A stretch of DNA of 64,000 nucleotides from Primorskyibacter flagellatus (GTDB taxonomy: Bacteria > Pseudomonadota > Alphaproteobacteria > Rhodobacterales > Rhodobacteraceae), in the NCBI RefSeq assembly GCF_900176485.1, contig NZ_FWYD01000002.1:434001-498000 (forward strand), given 5' to 3'. The notes beneath the pieces are model-generated. The model saw nothing but the letters and a program-made list of their open reading frames with translations. It was not told where the DNA came from and did not search any database. The position numbers and the translations under genes were made by a program. Shown one piece after another: positions 29,040-38,140 of the stretch (position 1 is its first letter; every line of letters begins with the position of its first letter).

Positions 29040-30689
29040 TCATCCCATCTTATCAACTGCGGCGTCGCCGATGTTATCAACTCCGCGTTCCGCAAGCAGG
29101 TTTGTCAGCCAATCCGGATCCATTTCCGGCACGGAACTGAGCAGCAGATCGGTATAGGCGTGATGGGGCGGGCGGAACATCTCGTCCTTTGGCCCCTGTT
29201 CGATCACCTGCCCCTCTTTCATCACAACAACCTCATCGGCGATGGATCGCACCGTCGCAAGATCATGGGTTATGAACATATAGCTGAGTTTCAACTCGTC
29301 CTGAAGGCGCGCCAGCAGTTTGAGGATACCTTCGGCGACCAATTGATCCAGCGCGCTGGTGACCTCGTCGCAAATGATGAAACGCGGCTCGGCTGCCAAA
29401 GCGCGGGCAATGCCAATGCGCTGCTTCTGACCGCCCGAAAGCTCTGACGGCAGGCGGTCGAAATACTGATCGGCGGGCAGCTCGATTTCATCCAGCAACT
29501 GCTCAACCCGGCGGCGGCGGTCACGCCCGCGCAGGCCCATGTAGAATTGCACGGGCCGGCCGATGATCTCGCCAATCGTCTTGCGGGGATTTAGCGCGGT
29601 GTCCGCCATCTGGTAGATCATCTGCACCTGTCGCAGCTGGTCTTTGCTGCGCTTACGGTAATCGGCGGGCATCTCAACCCCGTCGACCATGATCGACCCG
29701 ACCAACGGCGGCAGTAGCCCGGTGATGCAGCGCGCAGCCGTGGACTTGCCAGAGCCGCTTTCGCCCACAACTGCCACGGTACGCCCTTCATGGATGTCGA
29801 AACTGACGTTCCGCAGCACCTTTACCGGCCCGTAAGCGGCGGTCACCTTGCGGACAGAAACAACCGGCACCGCGCCGGAAGCCACCACGCGCTTTTGCGG
29901 GCGCTTGAATTCGCGCACTGCCCAAAGGCTTTTGGTATAGTCTTCTTTCGGGTGAGACAGCATCTCGCGGGTTTCGGCCTCTTCGACCTCATCCCCCTTC
30001 AACAATACCTTGATGCGGTCGGCCATCTGCGCCACCACCGCCAGATCATGGGTGATGTAGATCGCGGCGGTATCGAATTGCTCGACAATATCACGGATCG
30101 CGGCCAGCACCTCGATCTGAGTTGTCACGTCCAGCGCCGTCGTCGGCTCGTCGAAGATGATCAGATCCGGGCGGCAGGACATCGCCATTGCCGTCATCGC
30201 GCGTTGCAACTGTCCGCCGGACACCTGATGCGGGTAGCGAAAACCGATCTCTTCGGGGTTGGGCAGACGCAAGCGACGATACAGCTCCACCGCGTCGGCG
30301 GCGCTTTCGCTGCGCGACATGACGCCATGCTGGACCGGTGCCTCAGTATGCTGGTCGATCAGTTTATGCGCCGGGTTAAAGCTGGCGGCGGCGGATTGCG
30401 CGACATAGGCGATGCGGGTGCCCAACAGTTTGCGCTTGGTCTCGGCCGAGGCGTTGACCAGATCAATGCCGTCAAACTCCACCGAACCATCGGAAATGCG
30501 CACGCCGTCGCGGGTAAAGCCCATCCCGGCCAGCCCGATGGTGGATTTACCCGCCCCGCTTTCACCGATCAGACCCAAAACCTCACCCTTGTGCAGATCC
30601 AGATCCACACCGTTGATGATCGGCAGCCACGTCTCGTCCGACCGGCCTTCGATCTTCAGGCCCCGGATTTTCAACAGAAGATCACTCAT
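29040..30689 (-). CDS. ABC transporter ATP-binding protein, two fused ATPase domains (Dpp/Opp type)
   Basis: 549 residues containing two complete nucleotide-binding domains. The first has GESGAGKST near residue 42, signature VSGGQLQRA and Walker B LIIFDEPTTALD. The second has GESGSGKST near 310, signature LSGGQKQRI and Walker B FIICDEVTSALD. This is the fused equivalent of DppD plus DppF and powers the peptide-type importer. It starts 4 bp after the preceding permease stop. Both halves keep the catalytic glutamate and switch region, so both sites look competent. Confidence 0.93.
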   Translation of the reverse strand: MSDLLLKIRGLKIEGRSDETWLPIINGVDLDLHKGEVLGLIGESGAGKSTIGLAGMGFTRDGVRISDGSVEFDGIDLVNASAETKRKLLGTRIAYVAQSAAASFNPAHKLIDQHTEAPVQHGVMSRSESAADAVELYRRLRLPNPEEIGFRYPHQVSGGQLQRAMTAMAMSCRPDLIIFDEPTTALDVTTQIEVLAAIRDIVEQFDTAAIYITHDLAVVAQMADRIKVLLKGDEVEEAETREMLSHPKEDYTKSLWAVREFKRPQKRVVASGAVPVVSVRKVTAAYGPVKVLRNVSFDIHEGRTVAVVGESGSGKSTAARCITGLLPPLVGSIMVDGVEMPADYRKRSKDQLRQVQMIYQMADTALNPRKTIGEIIGRPVQFYMGLRGRDRRRRVEQLLDEIELPADQYFDRLPSELSGGQKQRIGIARALAAEPRFIICDEVTSALDQLVAEGILKLLARLQDELKLSYMFITHDLATVRSIADEVVVMKEGQVIEQGPKDEMFRPPHHAYTDLLLSSVPEMDPDWLTNLLAERGVDNIGDAAVDKMG

Positions 30690-30693
30690 CGGT

Positions 30694-31866
30694 TCAATCC
30701 TTCAGCCCCGAGGTCCGGTGCAGCATCCAGTCCACCACAAAATTCACTGCAACCGTCAGCAGCGCGATGGCACCCGCTGCCAAAAGCGGCAGAGCAGCGG
30801 TCAGCGGCGAGAAGGCGGCGAAATTGATGAATTGCGACAGATCACGCACCATCGTGCCCCAATCGGCCAAAGGCGGCTGGATACCGACGCCCAGAAAGCT
30901 GAGCGATGCGATGGTCAGGAACACGAAACAGAACCGCAGCCCGAACTCTGCCAACAAGGGCGCGTAGGCGTTTGGCAGGATCTCCTTGAAGATCAGGTAG
31001 GGCAGCCCCTCGCCGCGCAGCTTCGCCGCCTCGATGTAATCCATCACCACGATGTTCAACCCGACGGCGCGGGCAAGACGAAACACACGGGTGGAATCGA
31101 TCACCGCGATAATGAGGATCATGTAGACGGTCAGCAGCCATTTCTCGGACCCCGCCCAGGCACTGGCGATGGTCATCAACAGAAGCGCGAAAATCAACGA
31201 CGGGATCGCCATCAGCACATCCACCGCCCGGCTGAGCACCTGATCCAGCCAGCCTTGCAAGGTCGCGGCAAGAAATCCCAATGAGCCGCCAAGCAGAAAC
31301 GCCAGACAGGTCGTGACGAACGCAATGCCCACGGTATTTTGTGCGCCGTAGATCAGACGGGACAGAAGGTCGCGCCCGATCTGGTCGGTGCCAAGCGGAA
31401 AGGCCGGATCGCCTCCGGTTTCCGGGTTGCCACCGGGCAGGATGTTGACGCGGGCGAAGACCTCTTCCTGCCCATGCGGCGCAATGGCCCCGGCAAAAAT
31501 CGCAAGGACTGCGTAAATCAGGATGATCAGGATTCCGAAGCTGGCAGTCAAAGGCATCTCGCGGAACAGCTTGCGGGTGCCGGCCGTCCCCACCGCACGG
31601 CCCAGAAGGCGGAAAAGCCAGGCGACGATTGCGAAGATTACGACGCCCTGAAACGCCCAGCGAAAGAACACCGCGCCGGGCTGAAACCACAGCCAAAGCC
31701 CGCCAAGCAACGCCCCGGCCGCCAGAGCATATCCAAAGGCGACACCATACGGCATGTCGCGGAAATACGGGCTATTGCCGGTGATGTTCTGTCCCGCCAG
31801 ACGGAACGCCCATCCGGCAAGACCAAGCGCCAGCACCATCAGCAGGATCCAGAGTATCATGCTCAT
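30694..31866 (-). CDS. peptide-type ABC transporter permease (DppC-like)
   Basis: 390 residues, longer than usual for DppC because of an N-terminal extension with extra hydrophobic spans (about residues 1-100). The conserved half has HGQEEVFARVNI near 150, GTDQIGRDLLSRLIYGAQNTV and the cytoplasmic coupling motif EAAKLRGEGLPYLIFKEILPNA, which docks on the ATPase. It overlaps the upstream permease gene by 4 bp (ATGA) and lies 4 bp before the ATPase gene. Confidence 0.92.
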   Translation of the reverse strand: MSMILWILLMVLALGLAGWAFRLAGQNITGNSPYFRDMPYGVAFGYALAAGALLGGLWLWFQPGAVFFRWAFQGVVIFAIVAWLFRLLGRAVGTAGTRKLFREMPLTASFGILIILIYAVLAIFAGAIAPHGQEEVFARVNILPGGNPETGGDPAFPLGTDQIGRDLLSRLIYGAQNTVGIAFVTTCLAFLLGGSLGFLAATLQGWLDQVLSRAVDVLMAIPSLIFALLLMTIASAWAGSEKWLLTVYMILIIAVIDSTRVFRLARAVGLNIVVMDYIEAAKLRGEGLPYLIFKEILPNAYAPLLAEFGLRFCFVFLTIASLSFLGVGIQPPLADWGTMVRDLSQFINFAAFSPLTAALPLLAAGAIALLTVAVNFVVDWMLHRTSGLKD

Positions 31867-32861
31867 TTGGGATGCCTCAGGCGCGGATTGGACAGCAAAG
31901 ACATGATATCCGCCGTCAGATTCAGCAGGATATAGGCCGCCGCGAAAATCAGGCAGCAGGCCTGTACCAGCGGGATGTCACGGTTCTTGACGCCGTCCAC
32001 GAACAACTGCCCGATGCCGGGATAGACAAAGACAACCTCGACCACGACCACCCCGGTGATGAGATAGGCAAGGTTCAGCGCGACCACGTTGATGATCGGC
32101 GCCAGCGCGTTGGGCAGGGCGTGCTTGACGATCACCCGCAGGGGCGAGATGCCCTTCAGCCGCGCCATCTCGATATAGGGCGAGGCGAGCAGGTTGATGA
32201 TTGCCGCGCGGGTCATACGCATCATATGCGCCGTGACCACCAGCGTCAGCGTCAACGCGGGCAACAGCGTCTTTTGCAGACGTTCGCCAAAGCCCATGCC
32301 GTCATAGATATTCGACAGCGACGGCAGCACCGGATTGAGCACCGCAAGAAACAGGATCAGCACATAAGCCAGAAAAAACTCCGGGCTGGAGATCGAACTG
32401 AGCGTGAAGACATTTGCCGCCTTGTCGAACGCCGAATTGCGATAGAGTGCTGCCAGAACGCCCAGAAAGATCGAGAATGGCACAGCAATGCAGGCCGTGA
32501 CGCCCGCGAGGAACATCGTGTTGGCAAATCGTGGCGCGATCTGCGTGGCGACCGTGACTTCGGTTCCGCCACTCTCTGCGCCGACGAAGCTGGCAAAGTT
32601 TGCCTGCGCGAACGAAGACCCCAGATCCCCCTGCACCGCGCCCGCAAGCCAAGTGAAATAACGGCTTACCGGGGGTTGATCCAATCCAAGGTCCTGCCGG
32701 ATCGCGGCGATCGCCTCTGGTGTGGCGGCCTGCCCCAGAATCGCCTGCGCAAAATCGCCGGGCAGCATGTTTACCGCCGTGAAGATAACAATTGATACGA
32801 TGAACAGGGTCAACACACCCAGCGCAATGCGCTGCAAGATGATGCGAAAGACTGATGACAC
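31863..32861 (-). CDS. peptide-type ABC transporter permease (DppB-like)
   Basis: 332 residues with six predicted spans. The N-terminus ILQRIALGVLTLFIVSIVIFTAVNMLPGD is typical of DppB/OppB, and EMARLKGISPLRVIVKHALPNALAP is the coupling helix. It is the first gene of the permease-permease-ATPase-binding protein set and lies 93 bp downstream of the proline iminopeptidase gene on the same strand. With the DppC-like permease it forms the membrane channel. Confidence 0.92.
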   Translation of the reverse strand: MSSVFRIILQRIALGVLTLFIVSIVIFTAVNMLPGDFAQAILGQAATPEAIAAIRQDLGLDQPPVSRYFTWLAGAVQGDLGSSFAQANFASFVGAESGGTEVTVATQIAPRFANTMFLAGVTACIAVPFSIFLGVLAALYRNSAFDKAANVFTLSSISSPEFFLAYVLILFLAVLNPVLPSLSNIYDGMGFGERLQKTLLPALTLTLVVTAHMMRMTRAAIINLLASPYIEMARLKGISPLRVIVKHALPNALAPIINVVALNLAYLITGVVVVEVVFVYPGIGQLFVDGVKNRDIPLVQACCLIFAAAYILLNLTADIMSLLSNPRLRHPK

Positions 32862-32954
32862 CTGACCTCTTTCAGTTGTTTCTGCTGATGGCGTGAAGCG
32901 TAACCGCTGACGGATCTAAGTAAACCCCTGTGACGAAGAACGCTGCGTCCGGTT

Positions 32955-33926
32955 TTAGCGGCCGGTCAGTTGATCCATGATTTTGACCAGCTCTGCGCTG
33001 ATGCCGGGTTCGGACAGCGCGTGCCCGGCATTCCGGATCATGCGCAGTTCCGCATTTGGCCACGCATTCGCGAGTTGCCAGGCACGTTCCGGCGGGCAGA
33101 TCATATCGTAGCGGCCCTGCACGATCACGCCGGGAATATGCGCGATCCGGTCAACATGGGCGAGGATCTGACCGTCAAAATCCAGAAAGCCCGCATTGGT
33201 AAAATAGTGGTTTTCCAACCGCGCAAAGGCCCGCGCGTAATCCCCCGGCGCATCGCCGCCCGATCCGCTTGAATAGACCGAGGCAAGCGCATTTTCCCAA
33301 GCAGACCAAGCCTTTGCATATTGCGTCTCGATCCGCAGATCATTCGAAAACAGCCGCTTGTGATAGGCACCGATCATGTCGTGCCGCTCATCTTCCGGGA
33401 TCAGGTCAGAGAAGCGCGCCCAAGGTTCGGGCCAGAACAGCCCGGCCCCGCCACCATAGAACCAGTCCAATTCCGCCTGGGTCATCATGAACACGCCGCG
33501 CAGCACCAGATTGCTGACATGCTCGGGATGCGTCTCGGCATAGATCAGCGCCAGCGTCGCGCCCCAGCTGCCGCCGAAGACGATGAACTTCTCGACCCCC
33601 AAATCCTCGCGGATCTGTTCAATATCGGCAACCAGATCCCATGTCGTGTTGTTGATGACGCTGGCATGAGGCCGTGACCGGCCACATCCGCGCTGATCGA
33701 AAAGCACGGCACGATACACCTTGGGATCGAAATAGCGCCGCATCGTCGGGCTGCACCCGCCGCCGGGGCCGCCATGCAGCACGATCACCGGAATCCCGTC
33801 CGGATTGCCGCATTGCTCGACATAGATCGTGTGTCCGCCTCCGACCTCCATCATGCGTTGGTCGAACGGATCGAGGGGTGGATAAAGATGCTGCACTGCG
33901 CGCTTTTGGCCCGAGAATTTGTCCAT
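32955..33926 (-). CDS. pip: prolyl aminopeptidase (proline iminopeptidase)
   Basis: 323 residues from the ATG at 33924-33926. Alpha/beta-hydrolase landmarks of the S33 family: [11 protein letters not shown] near residue 45 (oxyanion region), [12 protein letters not shown], nucleophile elbow [14 protein letters not shown] with Ser near 115, [13 protein letters not shown] with the acid, and [10 protein letters not shown] with the catalytic histidine. It releases N-terminal proline from peptides in the cytosol. No good Shine-Dalgarno was found. It heads the strand that continues into the peptide-type ABC importer, so uptake and cleavage may be linked. Divergent from ubiG with 48 bp between starts. 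Confidence 0.94.
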   Translation of the reverse strand: MDKFSGQKRAVQHLYPPLDPFDQRMMEVGGGHTIYVEQCGNPDGIPVIVLHGGPGGGCSPTMRRYFDPKVYRAVLFDQRGCGRSRPHASVINNTTWDLVADIEQIREDLGVEKFIVFGGSWGATLALIYAETHPEHVSNLVLRGVFMMTQAELDWFYGGGAGLFWPEPWARFSDLIPEDERHDMIGAYHKRLFSNDLRIETQYAKAWSAWENALASVYSSGSGGDAPGDYARAFARLENHYFTNAGFLDFDGQILAHVDRIAHIPGVIVQGRYDMICPPERAWQLANAWPNAELRMIRNAGHALSEPGISAELVKIMDQLTGR

Positions 33927-33974
33927 GACCGATCTATATATGGACAAGCAGACAAAAAACACAGGAACTTCGCG

Positions 33975-34730
33975 ATGCAGGCAACTCAGACCACGGTCGA
34001 CCCGTCGGAAATTGCCAAATTCGAAGCGATGGCCGCCGAATGGTGGGATCCGAACGGCAAATTCAAGCCGCTGCACATGCTCAATCCGTGCAGGCTGGAT
34101 TACATCACCAGCCAGATCTCGGAAGAATTTGATCGTGATCTCAATGCCTTGCGGCCTTTCAAAGGCCTGCGTATTCTGGACATCGGCTGTGGCGGCGGGC
34201 TTTTGTGCGAACCGATGGCACGACTGGGCGCAACGGTGGTCGGTGCCGATGCGGCAGAAGGTAACATCCCCGTCGCGCAGGTTCACGCGCAGCAATCGGG
34301 ACTGGAGATCGACTATCGCCACACCACAGCCGAGGCGATGGCAGCGGCCGAAGAACAGTTCGACGTAGTGCTGAACATGGAAGTGGTAGAACACGTCGCC
34401 GACCCGCTTGCTTATCTGACCGCCTGCAAAGACTTGTTGAAACCCAAAGGGTTACACATCTGCTCGACAATCAATCGCAACCCCAAAAGCTTTGCCATGG
34501 CGATTGTCGGTGCGGAATATGTGATGCGCTGGCTGCCGAAAGGGACGCATGAATGGGCCAAGTTCATCACCCCGGAAGAGCTGTTCGACCTGATGCGCAA
34601 GGCAGGGCTTGATCCGGTGGATCGCAAGGGCTTCGTCTTCAACCCGATCACCTGGCAATGGCGCCTGTCCGACCGCGACCTGAGCGTGAATTACGTCACC
34701 GCCAGCCTGAAACCGGGGCCGTCCGTTTGA
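33975..34730 (+). CDS. ubiG: ubiquinone biosynthesis O-methyltransferase UbiG
   Basis: 251 residues from the ATG at 33975. SAM-binding motif I is [19 protein letters not shown] near residue 68, followed by [26 protein letters not shown] and the C-terminal [16 protein letters not shown] and [14 protein letters not shown] are characteristic of UbiG. It carries out both O-methylation steps of ubiquinone synthesis. Its 3' end runs into a set of strong inverted repeats. Confidence 0.96.
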   Translation: MQATQTTVDPSEIAKFEAMAAEWWDPNGKFKPLHMLNPCRLDYITSQISEEFDRDLNALRPFKGLRILDIGCGGGLLCEPMARLGATVVGADAAEGNIPVAQVHAQQSGLEIDYRHTTAEAMAAAEEQFDVVLNMEVVEHVADPLAYLTACKDLLKPKGLHICSTINRNPKSFAMAIVGAEYVMRWLPKGTHEWAKFITPEELFDLMRKAGLDPVDRKGFVFNPITWQWRLSDRDLSVNYVTASLKPGPSV

Positions 34731-34836
34731 GGCCTTTTGGGGCTTTTGTGCTGCAATTGTGTACATAAGCCCCTTGGGGCCAAGATGGGGGCACCTTGCG
34801 GGGATTCCTGTTCGTCATTCGGTGCCCGGCCCCAAG
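34731..34836. repeat. overlapping inverted repeats between convergent ubiG and a hydrolase-fold gene
   Basis: Right after the ubiG stop, GGCCTTTTGGGGCTT at 34731-34745 can pair with AAGCCCCTTGGGGCC at 34767-34781 (some G-U pairs and a U-U mismatch). The right arm of that hairpin, CTTGGGGCC at 34773-34781, is also perfectly complementary to GGCCCCAAG at 34828-34836, and inside that second hairpin GGGCACC at 34789-34795 pairs with GGTGCCC at 34821-34827. The two structures are mutually exclusive. No T-tract follows either stem on the plus strand. Confidence 0.7.
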
Positions 34837-34855
34837 ACTGAATGGCTGGATGCGC

Positions 34856-35827
34856 TTAGTCGTTCACACCCGCGAGGAAGGATATGAGCGCGTCGGACAC
34901 TTTCTGTTGGATGGCCCGGCGCGCTTCCGATGAAGCGCCGCAAAGGGATGGATCGCCCGCCTCCTCTTGGAGAATATCCGGGCCGGCGTCGGTGCAGACC
35001 GCGAACGCATCGAACACGGACGCGTTGGGTATGACAACGTCTTTTGCAAGTTGGTCGTTGTCGGATGCGTCATCAGGATCACCAAGAGAAATCCGCAGCG
35101 CGCTGACCTCCGCCGGGACCGCGCCAAGCGCGGTCAGATATTCCGGGTTCACGCCGATCACCGCCTTAACGCGCGGATCTTTGACCAACTGCGCCAAGCT
35201 TTCCTGACTGGTTTGCGACGGATCAACGCCTTGCTTGGCATACCAGCCACAATCAGGATTTTCCATTTCACTATCGGCGGCGCAGGACCCCATGTAACGC
35301 GCAACGTCGAGTTCTGCCCCGGCGACGGAAAATGCGGCGGTCGCGCCAAGCGCGAATCCTGCAACTGAAATGCTGCGATCATCGACCCGCTGACCCCAGG
35401 CCTTGTCCGTCAGCATCAGATCAATCACGCGGCGGATGTCCTGCGGCCTGCGCCAGATCTCGTCCAATGCGGCGGCTGCATTTTCCGGACGCGGTGCGTT
35501 GACCTCTACCACGACATAACCTGCTCGCGTTATGGCGGAACTGAGCCAGGCACCGGAATCAGCAGCGGACCGCAAGCCGCCGTGTGACACCACCACCAGT
35601 GGGAACGCACCTTCCGGAAACCGGGCATCCGGGGCGGCTGGAACCCCTTCAAATACTGGATTTCCGCCAACGGTTTCCGATGCTTCACCCTCCGAGGGAT
35701 ACCAGATCGACAGGGACAGGGGGCGTTCCGCTACCGTCGTTTCGGAAAGATGCGCAACACCCGCCGCAGGCTGTGCCAGACAGGGCGCTGCGGCCAGGAA
35801 CAAAGCTAAGGAAAGACCGAGTCTCAT
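34856..35827 (-). CDS. exported alpha/beta-hydrolase-fold protein with missing nucleophile
   Basis: 323 residues with a Sec signal peptide (MRLGLSLALFLAAAPCLA). The fold is visible from LSIWYPSEG, typical of the PAF-acetylhydrolase/dienelactone-hydrolase group, VVSHGGLRSAADSG near residue 80 (oxyanion loop) and the nucleophile elbow VAGFALGATAAF near 155-166. The expected GxSxG reads GFALG, with Ala159 where serine should be, so ordinary serine-hydrolase catalysis is not expected. Four cysteines in the second half may form disulfides in the periplasm. Divergent from the phosphate permease gene. Confidence 0.75.
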   Translation of the reverse strand: MRLGLSLALFLAAAPCLAQPAAGVAHLSETTVAERPLSLSIWYPSEGEASETVGGNPVFEGVPAAPDARFPEGAFPLVVVSHGGLRSAADSGAWLSSAITRAGYVVVEVNAPRPENAAAALDEIWRRPQDIRRVIDLMLTDKAWGQRVDDRSISVAGFALGATAAFSVAGAELDVARYMGSCAADSEMENPDCGWYAKQGVDPSQTSQESLAQLVKDPRVKAVIGVNPEYLTALGAVPAEVSALRISLGDPDDASDNDQLAKDVVIPNASVFDAFAVCTDAGPDILQEEAGDPSLCGASSEARRAIQQKVSDALISFLAGVND

Positions 35828-36094
35828 TTCATGGTTCCATGTGCGGATTGCATTGTAAGCCGCTGTATCACGCCTTTATGGCAATGACAGCAAGGTCTGC
35901 TTGGCCGACCCCTCGCTTCTGTGATCATCGCTGTGAATCGCTTTGCCCCGTCCGCCTCGCGACGGGTCGGGCAGCATTGCGACGGGCGTCCCTCTGGCAG
36001 ATGACGGGGCGTGATCCCCAACCCAAAGCAAAGCCCCGATTGATCTTTCCCGCTGTTGGAGTCTAGAGAAGGACAAATATCCCGAGGGAACAAC

Positions 36095-37585
36095 ATGACA
36101 CAAGAGCACGGCGATCCCCGCCACCTTGAGACTCTGGATCGCGATCTGGCGCGGTTCTCCAGTCTGGAGATCGCAACCACCTATGTCGGGCGCCCCATGG
36201 TGGGGCCTGCCGTCTCGCTTGTGTTCGTTGTGTTGGCGGGTTTGACCGCCGCGCTTTTCTTCGGACAAACCAACAACTCCCTGATCGTGATCGTGGCCGC
36301 CTGTCTTGGGGCCTATATGGCGCTGAATATCGGCGCGAATGATGTTGCCAACAACATGGGCCCGGCGGTCGGGGCCAACGCGCTGAGCATGGGCGGTGCC
36401 ATTGCCATCGCTGTCGTCTTCGAAAGCGCGGGCGCGTTGCTTGCAGGTGGGGATGTCGTCTCGACCATTGCCAAGGGGATCATCGCACCCGAAAGCATGG
36501 CCACGGCGGAAATGTTCATCTGGGCAATGATGGCCGCGCTTTTGTCCGCCGCACTTTGGGTCAATCTGGCGACATGGGTCGGCGCGCCGGTATCCACGAC
36601 CCATTCGGTCGTGGGCGGTGTCATGGGCGCGGGCATCGTCGCCGCCGGGTTCGGTGCGGTGAACTGGTCCACGATGAGCAAGATCGCGGCCAGCTGGGTG
36701 ATTTCCCCGATTCTCGGTGGGGCAATCGCGGCGCTGTTCCTCTGGTTCATCAAATCCAAGATCATCTATCAGAACGACAAGATCGCGGCCGCGCGCAAAT
36801 GGGTGCCGGTTCTTGTGGGCATCATGGCCGGTGCCTTTTCCGCCTATCTGGCATTGAAGGGCTTCAAGAAGGTTATCCAGTTTGATCTGACAACGACCTT
36901 GCTGATCGGTGCGGTGGCGGGCGTCCTGTCCTGGATCATCATGATCCCGGTGATCCGGCGAAAATCGGAAGGGCTTGAGAACCGCAACAAATCGCTGAAG
37001 ACCCTGTTCGGCATCCCGCTGGTCGTGTCGGCCGCGCTGCTAAGTTTTGCGCATGGTGCGAATGATGTGGCCAACGCCGTTGGCCCCCTTGCCGCGATCG
37101 TGCAAGCCTCGCAATCGGGCAACTTCACCGATGCCGTCAGCATTCCGTTCTGGGTCATGGTGCTGGGGGCGTTCGGCATTTCCTTCGGGCTGCTTCTGTT
37201 CGGGCCAAAGCTGATCCGGATGGTTGGCAGCCAGATCACGAAGCTGAACCCGATGCGGGCCTATTGCGTCGCCCTGTCCGCGGCCATCACGGTCATTTTG
37301 GCAAGCTGGCTGGGGATTCCGGTCAGTTCTACCCATATCGCGGTGGGCGGCGTGTTCGGCGTCGGGTTTTTCAGGGAATGGGATACGGAAAGGCGCATAA
37401 AAAAGGCACGCCTGACCATGCCCGACCGCCCCACATACCCGGCCGCCGAACGGCGGCGCCGAAAGCTGGTGCGCAGGTCCCATTTCATGACGATCATTGC
37501 GGCCTGGGTCATCACTGTTCCAGCCGCCGCGATATTGTCGGGAACGATCCTGTTCCTGATCACGCTGGTCATGGGGGCGTCCTGA
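36095..37585 (+). CDS. inorganic phosphate transporter, PiT/PHO4 family
   Basis: 496 residues from the ATG at 36095, which has GAGGGA upstream; a TTG at 36056 is a weaker alternative. The two duplicated PHO4 signatures are present: GANDVANNMGPAVGANALSMGG near residue 85 and AHGANDVANAVGPLAA near 325. STTHSVVGGVMGAG and SSTHIAVGGVFGVG are matching second-half motifs. About ten to twelve spans. Family members move phosphate (or sulfate) with H+ or Na+. No PhoU-like DUF47 partner is adjacent. Confidence 0.93.
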   Translation: MTQEHGDPRHLETLDRDLARFSSLEIATTYVGRPMVGPAVSLVFVVLAGLTAALFFGQTNNSLIVIVAACLGAYMALNIGANDVANNMGPAVGANALSMGGAIAIAVVFESAGALLAGGDVVSTIAKGIIAPESMATAEMFIWAMMAALLSAALWVNLATWVGAPVSTTHSVVGGVMGAGIVAAGFGAVNWSTMSKIAASWVISPILGGAIAALFLWFIKSKIIYQNDKIAAARKWVPVLVGIMAGAFSAYLALKGFKKVIQFDLTTTLLIGAVAGVLSWIIMIPVIRRKSEGLENRNKSLKTLFGIPLVVSAALLSFAHGANDVANAVGPLAAIVQASQSGNFTDAVSIPFWVMVLGAFGISFGLLLFGPKLIRMVGSQITKLNPMRAYCVALSAAITVILASWLGIPVSSTHIAVGGVFGVGFFREWDTERRIKKARLTMPDRPTYPAAERRRRKLVRRSHFMTIIAAWVITVPAAAILSGTILFLITLVMGAS

Positions 37586-37634
37586 CGCGATCCGAATCCG
37601 GCCAAGCCGTGTCCGTTTCATCGACGGGCGGGTC

Positions 37635-37669
37635 AGCAGCCATGTGTCGCGTGGCGGGATGGCTGCTTT
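37635..37669. terminator. candidate terminator between convergent phosphate permease and marR
   Basis: AGCAGCCAT at 37635-37643 pairs perfectly with ATGGCTGCT at 37659-37667 across a 15-nt loop, followed on the plus strand by TTTG. Placement about 50 bp after the permease stop and 28 bp beyond the marR stop suits termination from either side. Confidence 0.5.
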
Positions 37670-37696
37670 GTGTCGAACTGCCGTCCTTGGCCTGTG

Positions 37697-38140
37697 CTAA
37701 GGATCGGTTTCCAGCTTCAGCCGCAACTCGCGCAGGACGGGCAGGACGGATTTGACGCGGGTATCGCCGAGGTCGGCAACAAGGTCGGCGATCATCGGCG
37801 TGATGGCAGCAACGGCGGCGTTGCGCGCGGCGAGGCCTGCGGGGCTGATCGCAACCATCTTGCGGCGGGCATCCTCCCAATCGGGACGGATATGGACGTA
37901 GCCGGCATTCTCCAGCTTGGTCAGCGTGTTCGTCATCGCGCCGCGTGTCAGGTGAAACGCGCGGGCGAGCTGGGCCGGGGTGCGTTCGTCAGATGATCGC
38001 GCAAGGTGGTTCAACACCGAGAAATGCGAAATCTCCATCTTGTTCGGCAGCACCTTGTTCAACCGGTTGCGCAAAAGCTGATCGGCGGTCAGCAATTCAC
38101 TGAACAGCAAGGCGGCGGTGGCGTTGATCGAATCCGACAT
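37697..38140 (-). CDS. MarR family transcriptional regulator
   Basis: 147 residues with the MarR winged helix-turn-helix: ISHFSVLNHLARSSDERTPAQLARAFHLTRGAMTNTLTKLENAGYV (about residues 37-82), then the wing with RPDWEDARRKMVAISPAG. It is last in a minus-strand run comF-grxC-nitrilase-marR, and its start overlaps the nitrilase stop by one base (TGATG), implying translational coupling. Ligand and targets are not shown. No cysteine-rich sensor site is evident. Confidence 0.92.
   Translation of the reverse strand: MSDSINATAALLFSELLTADQLLRNRLNKVLPNKMEISHFSVLNHLARSSDERTPAQLARAFHLTRGAMTNTLTKLENAGYVHIRPDWEDARRKMVAISPAGLAARNAAVAAITPMIADLVADLGDTRVKSVLPVLRELRLKLETDP

Noticed and set aside
35880-35900. 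Pho box upstream of the phosphate permease
   Set aside because: Only one half (CTGTCAT, minus strand) matches; the second half is absent and the site faces the wrong gene.
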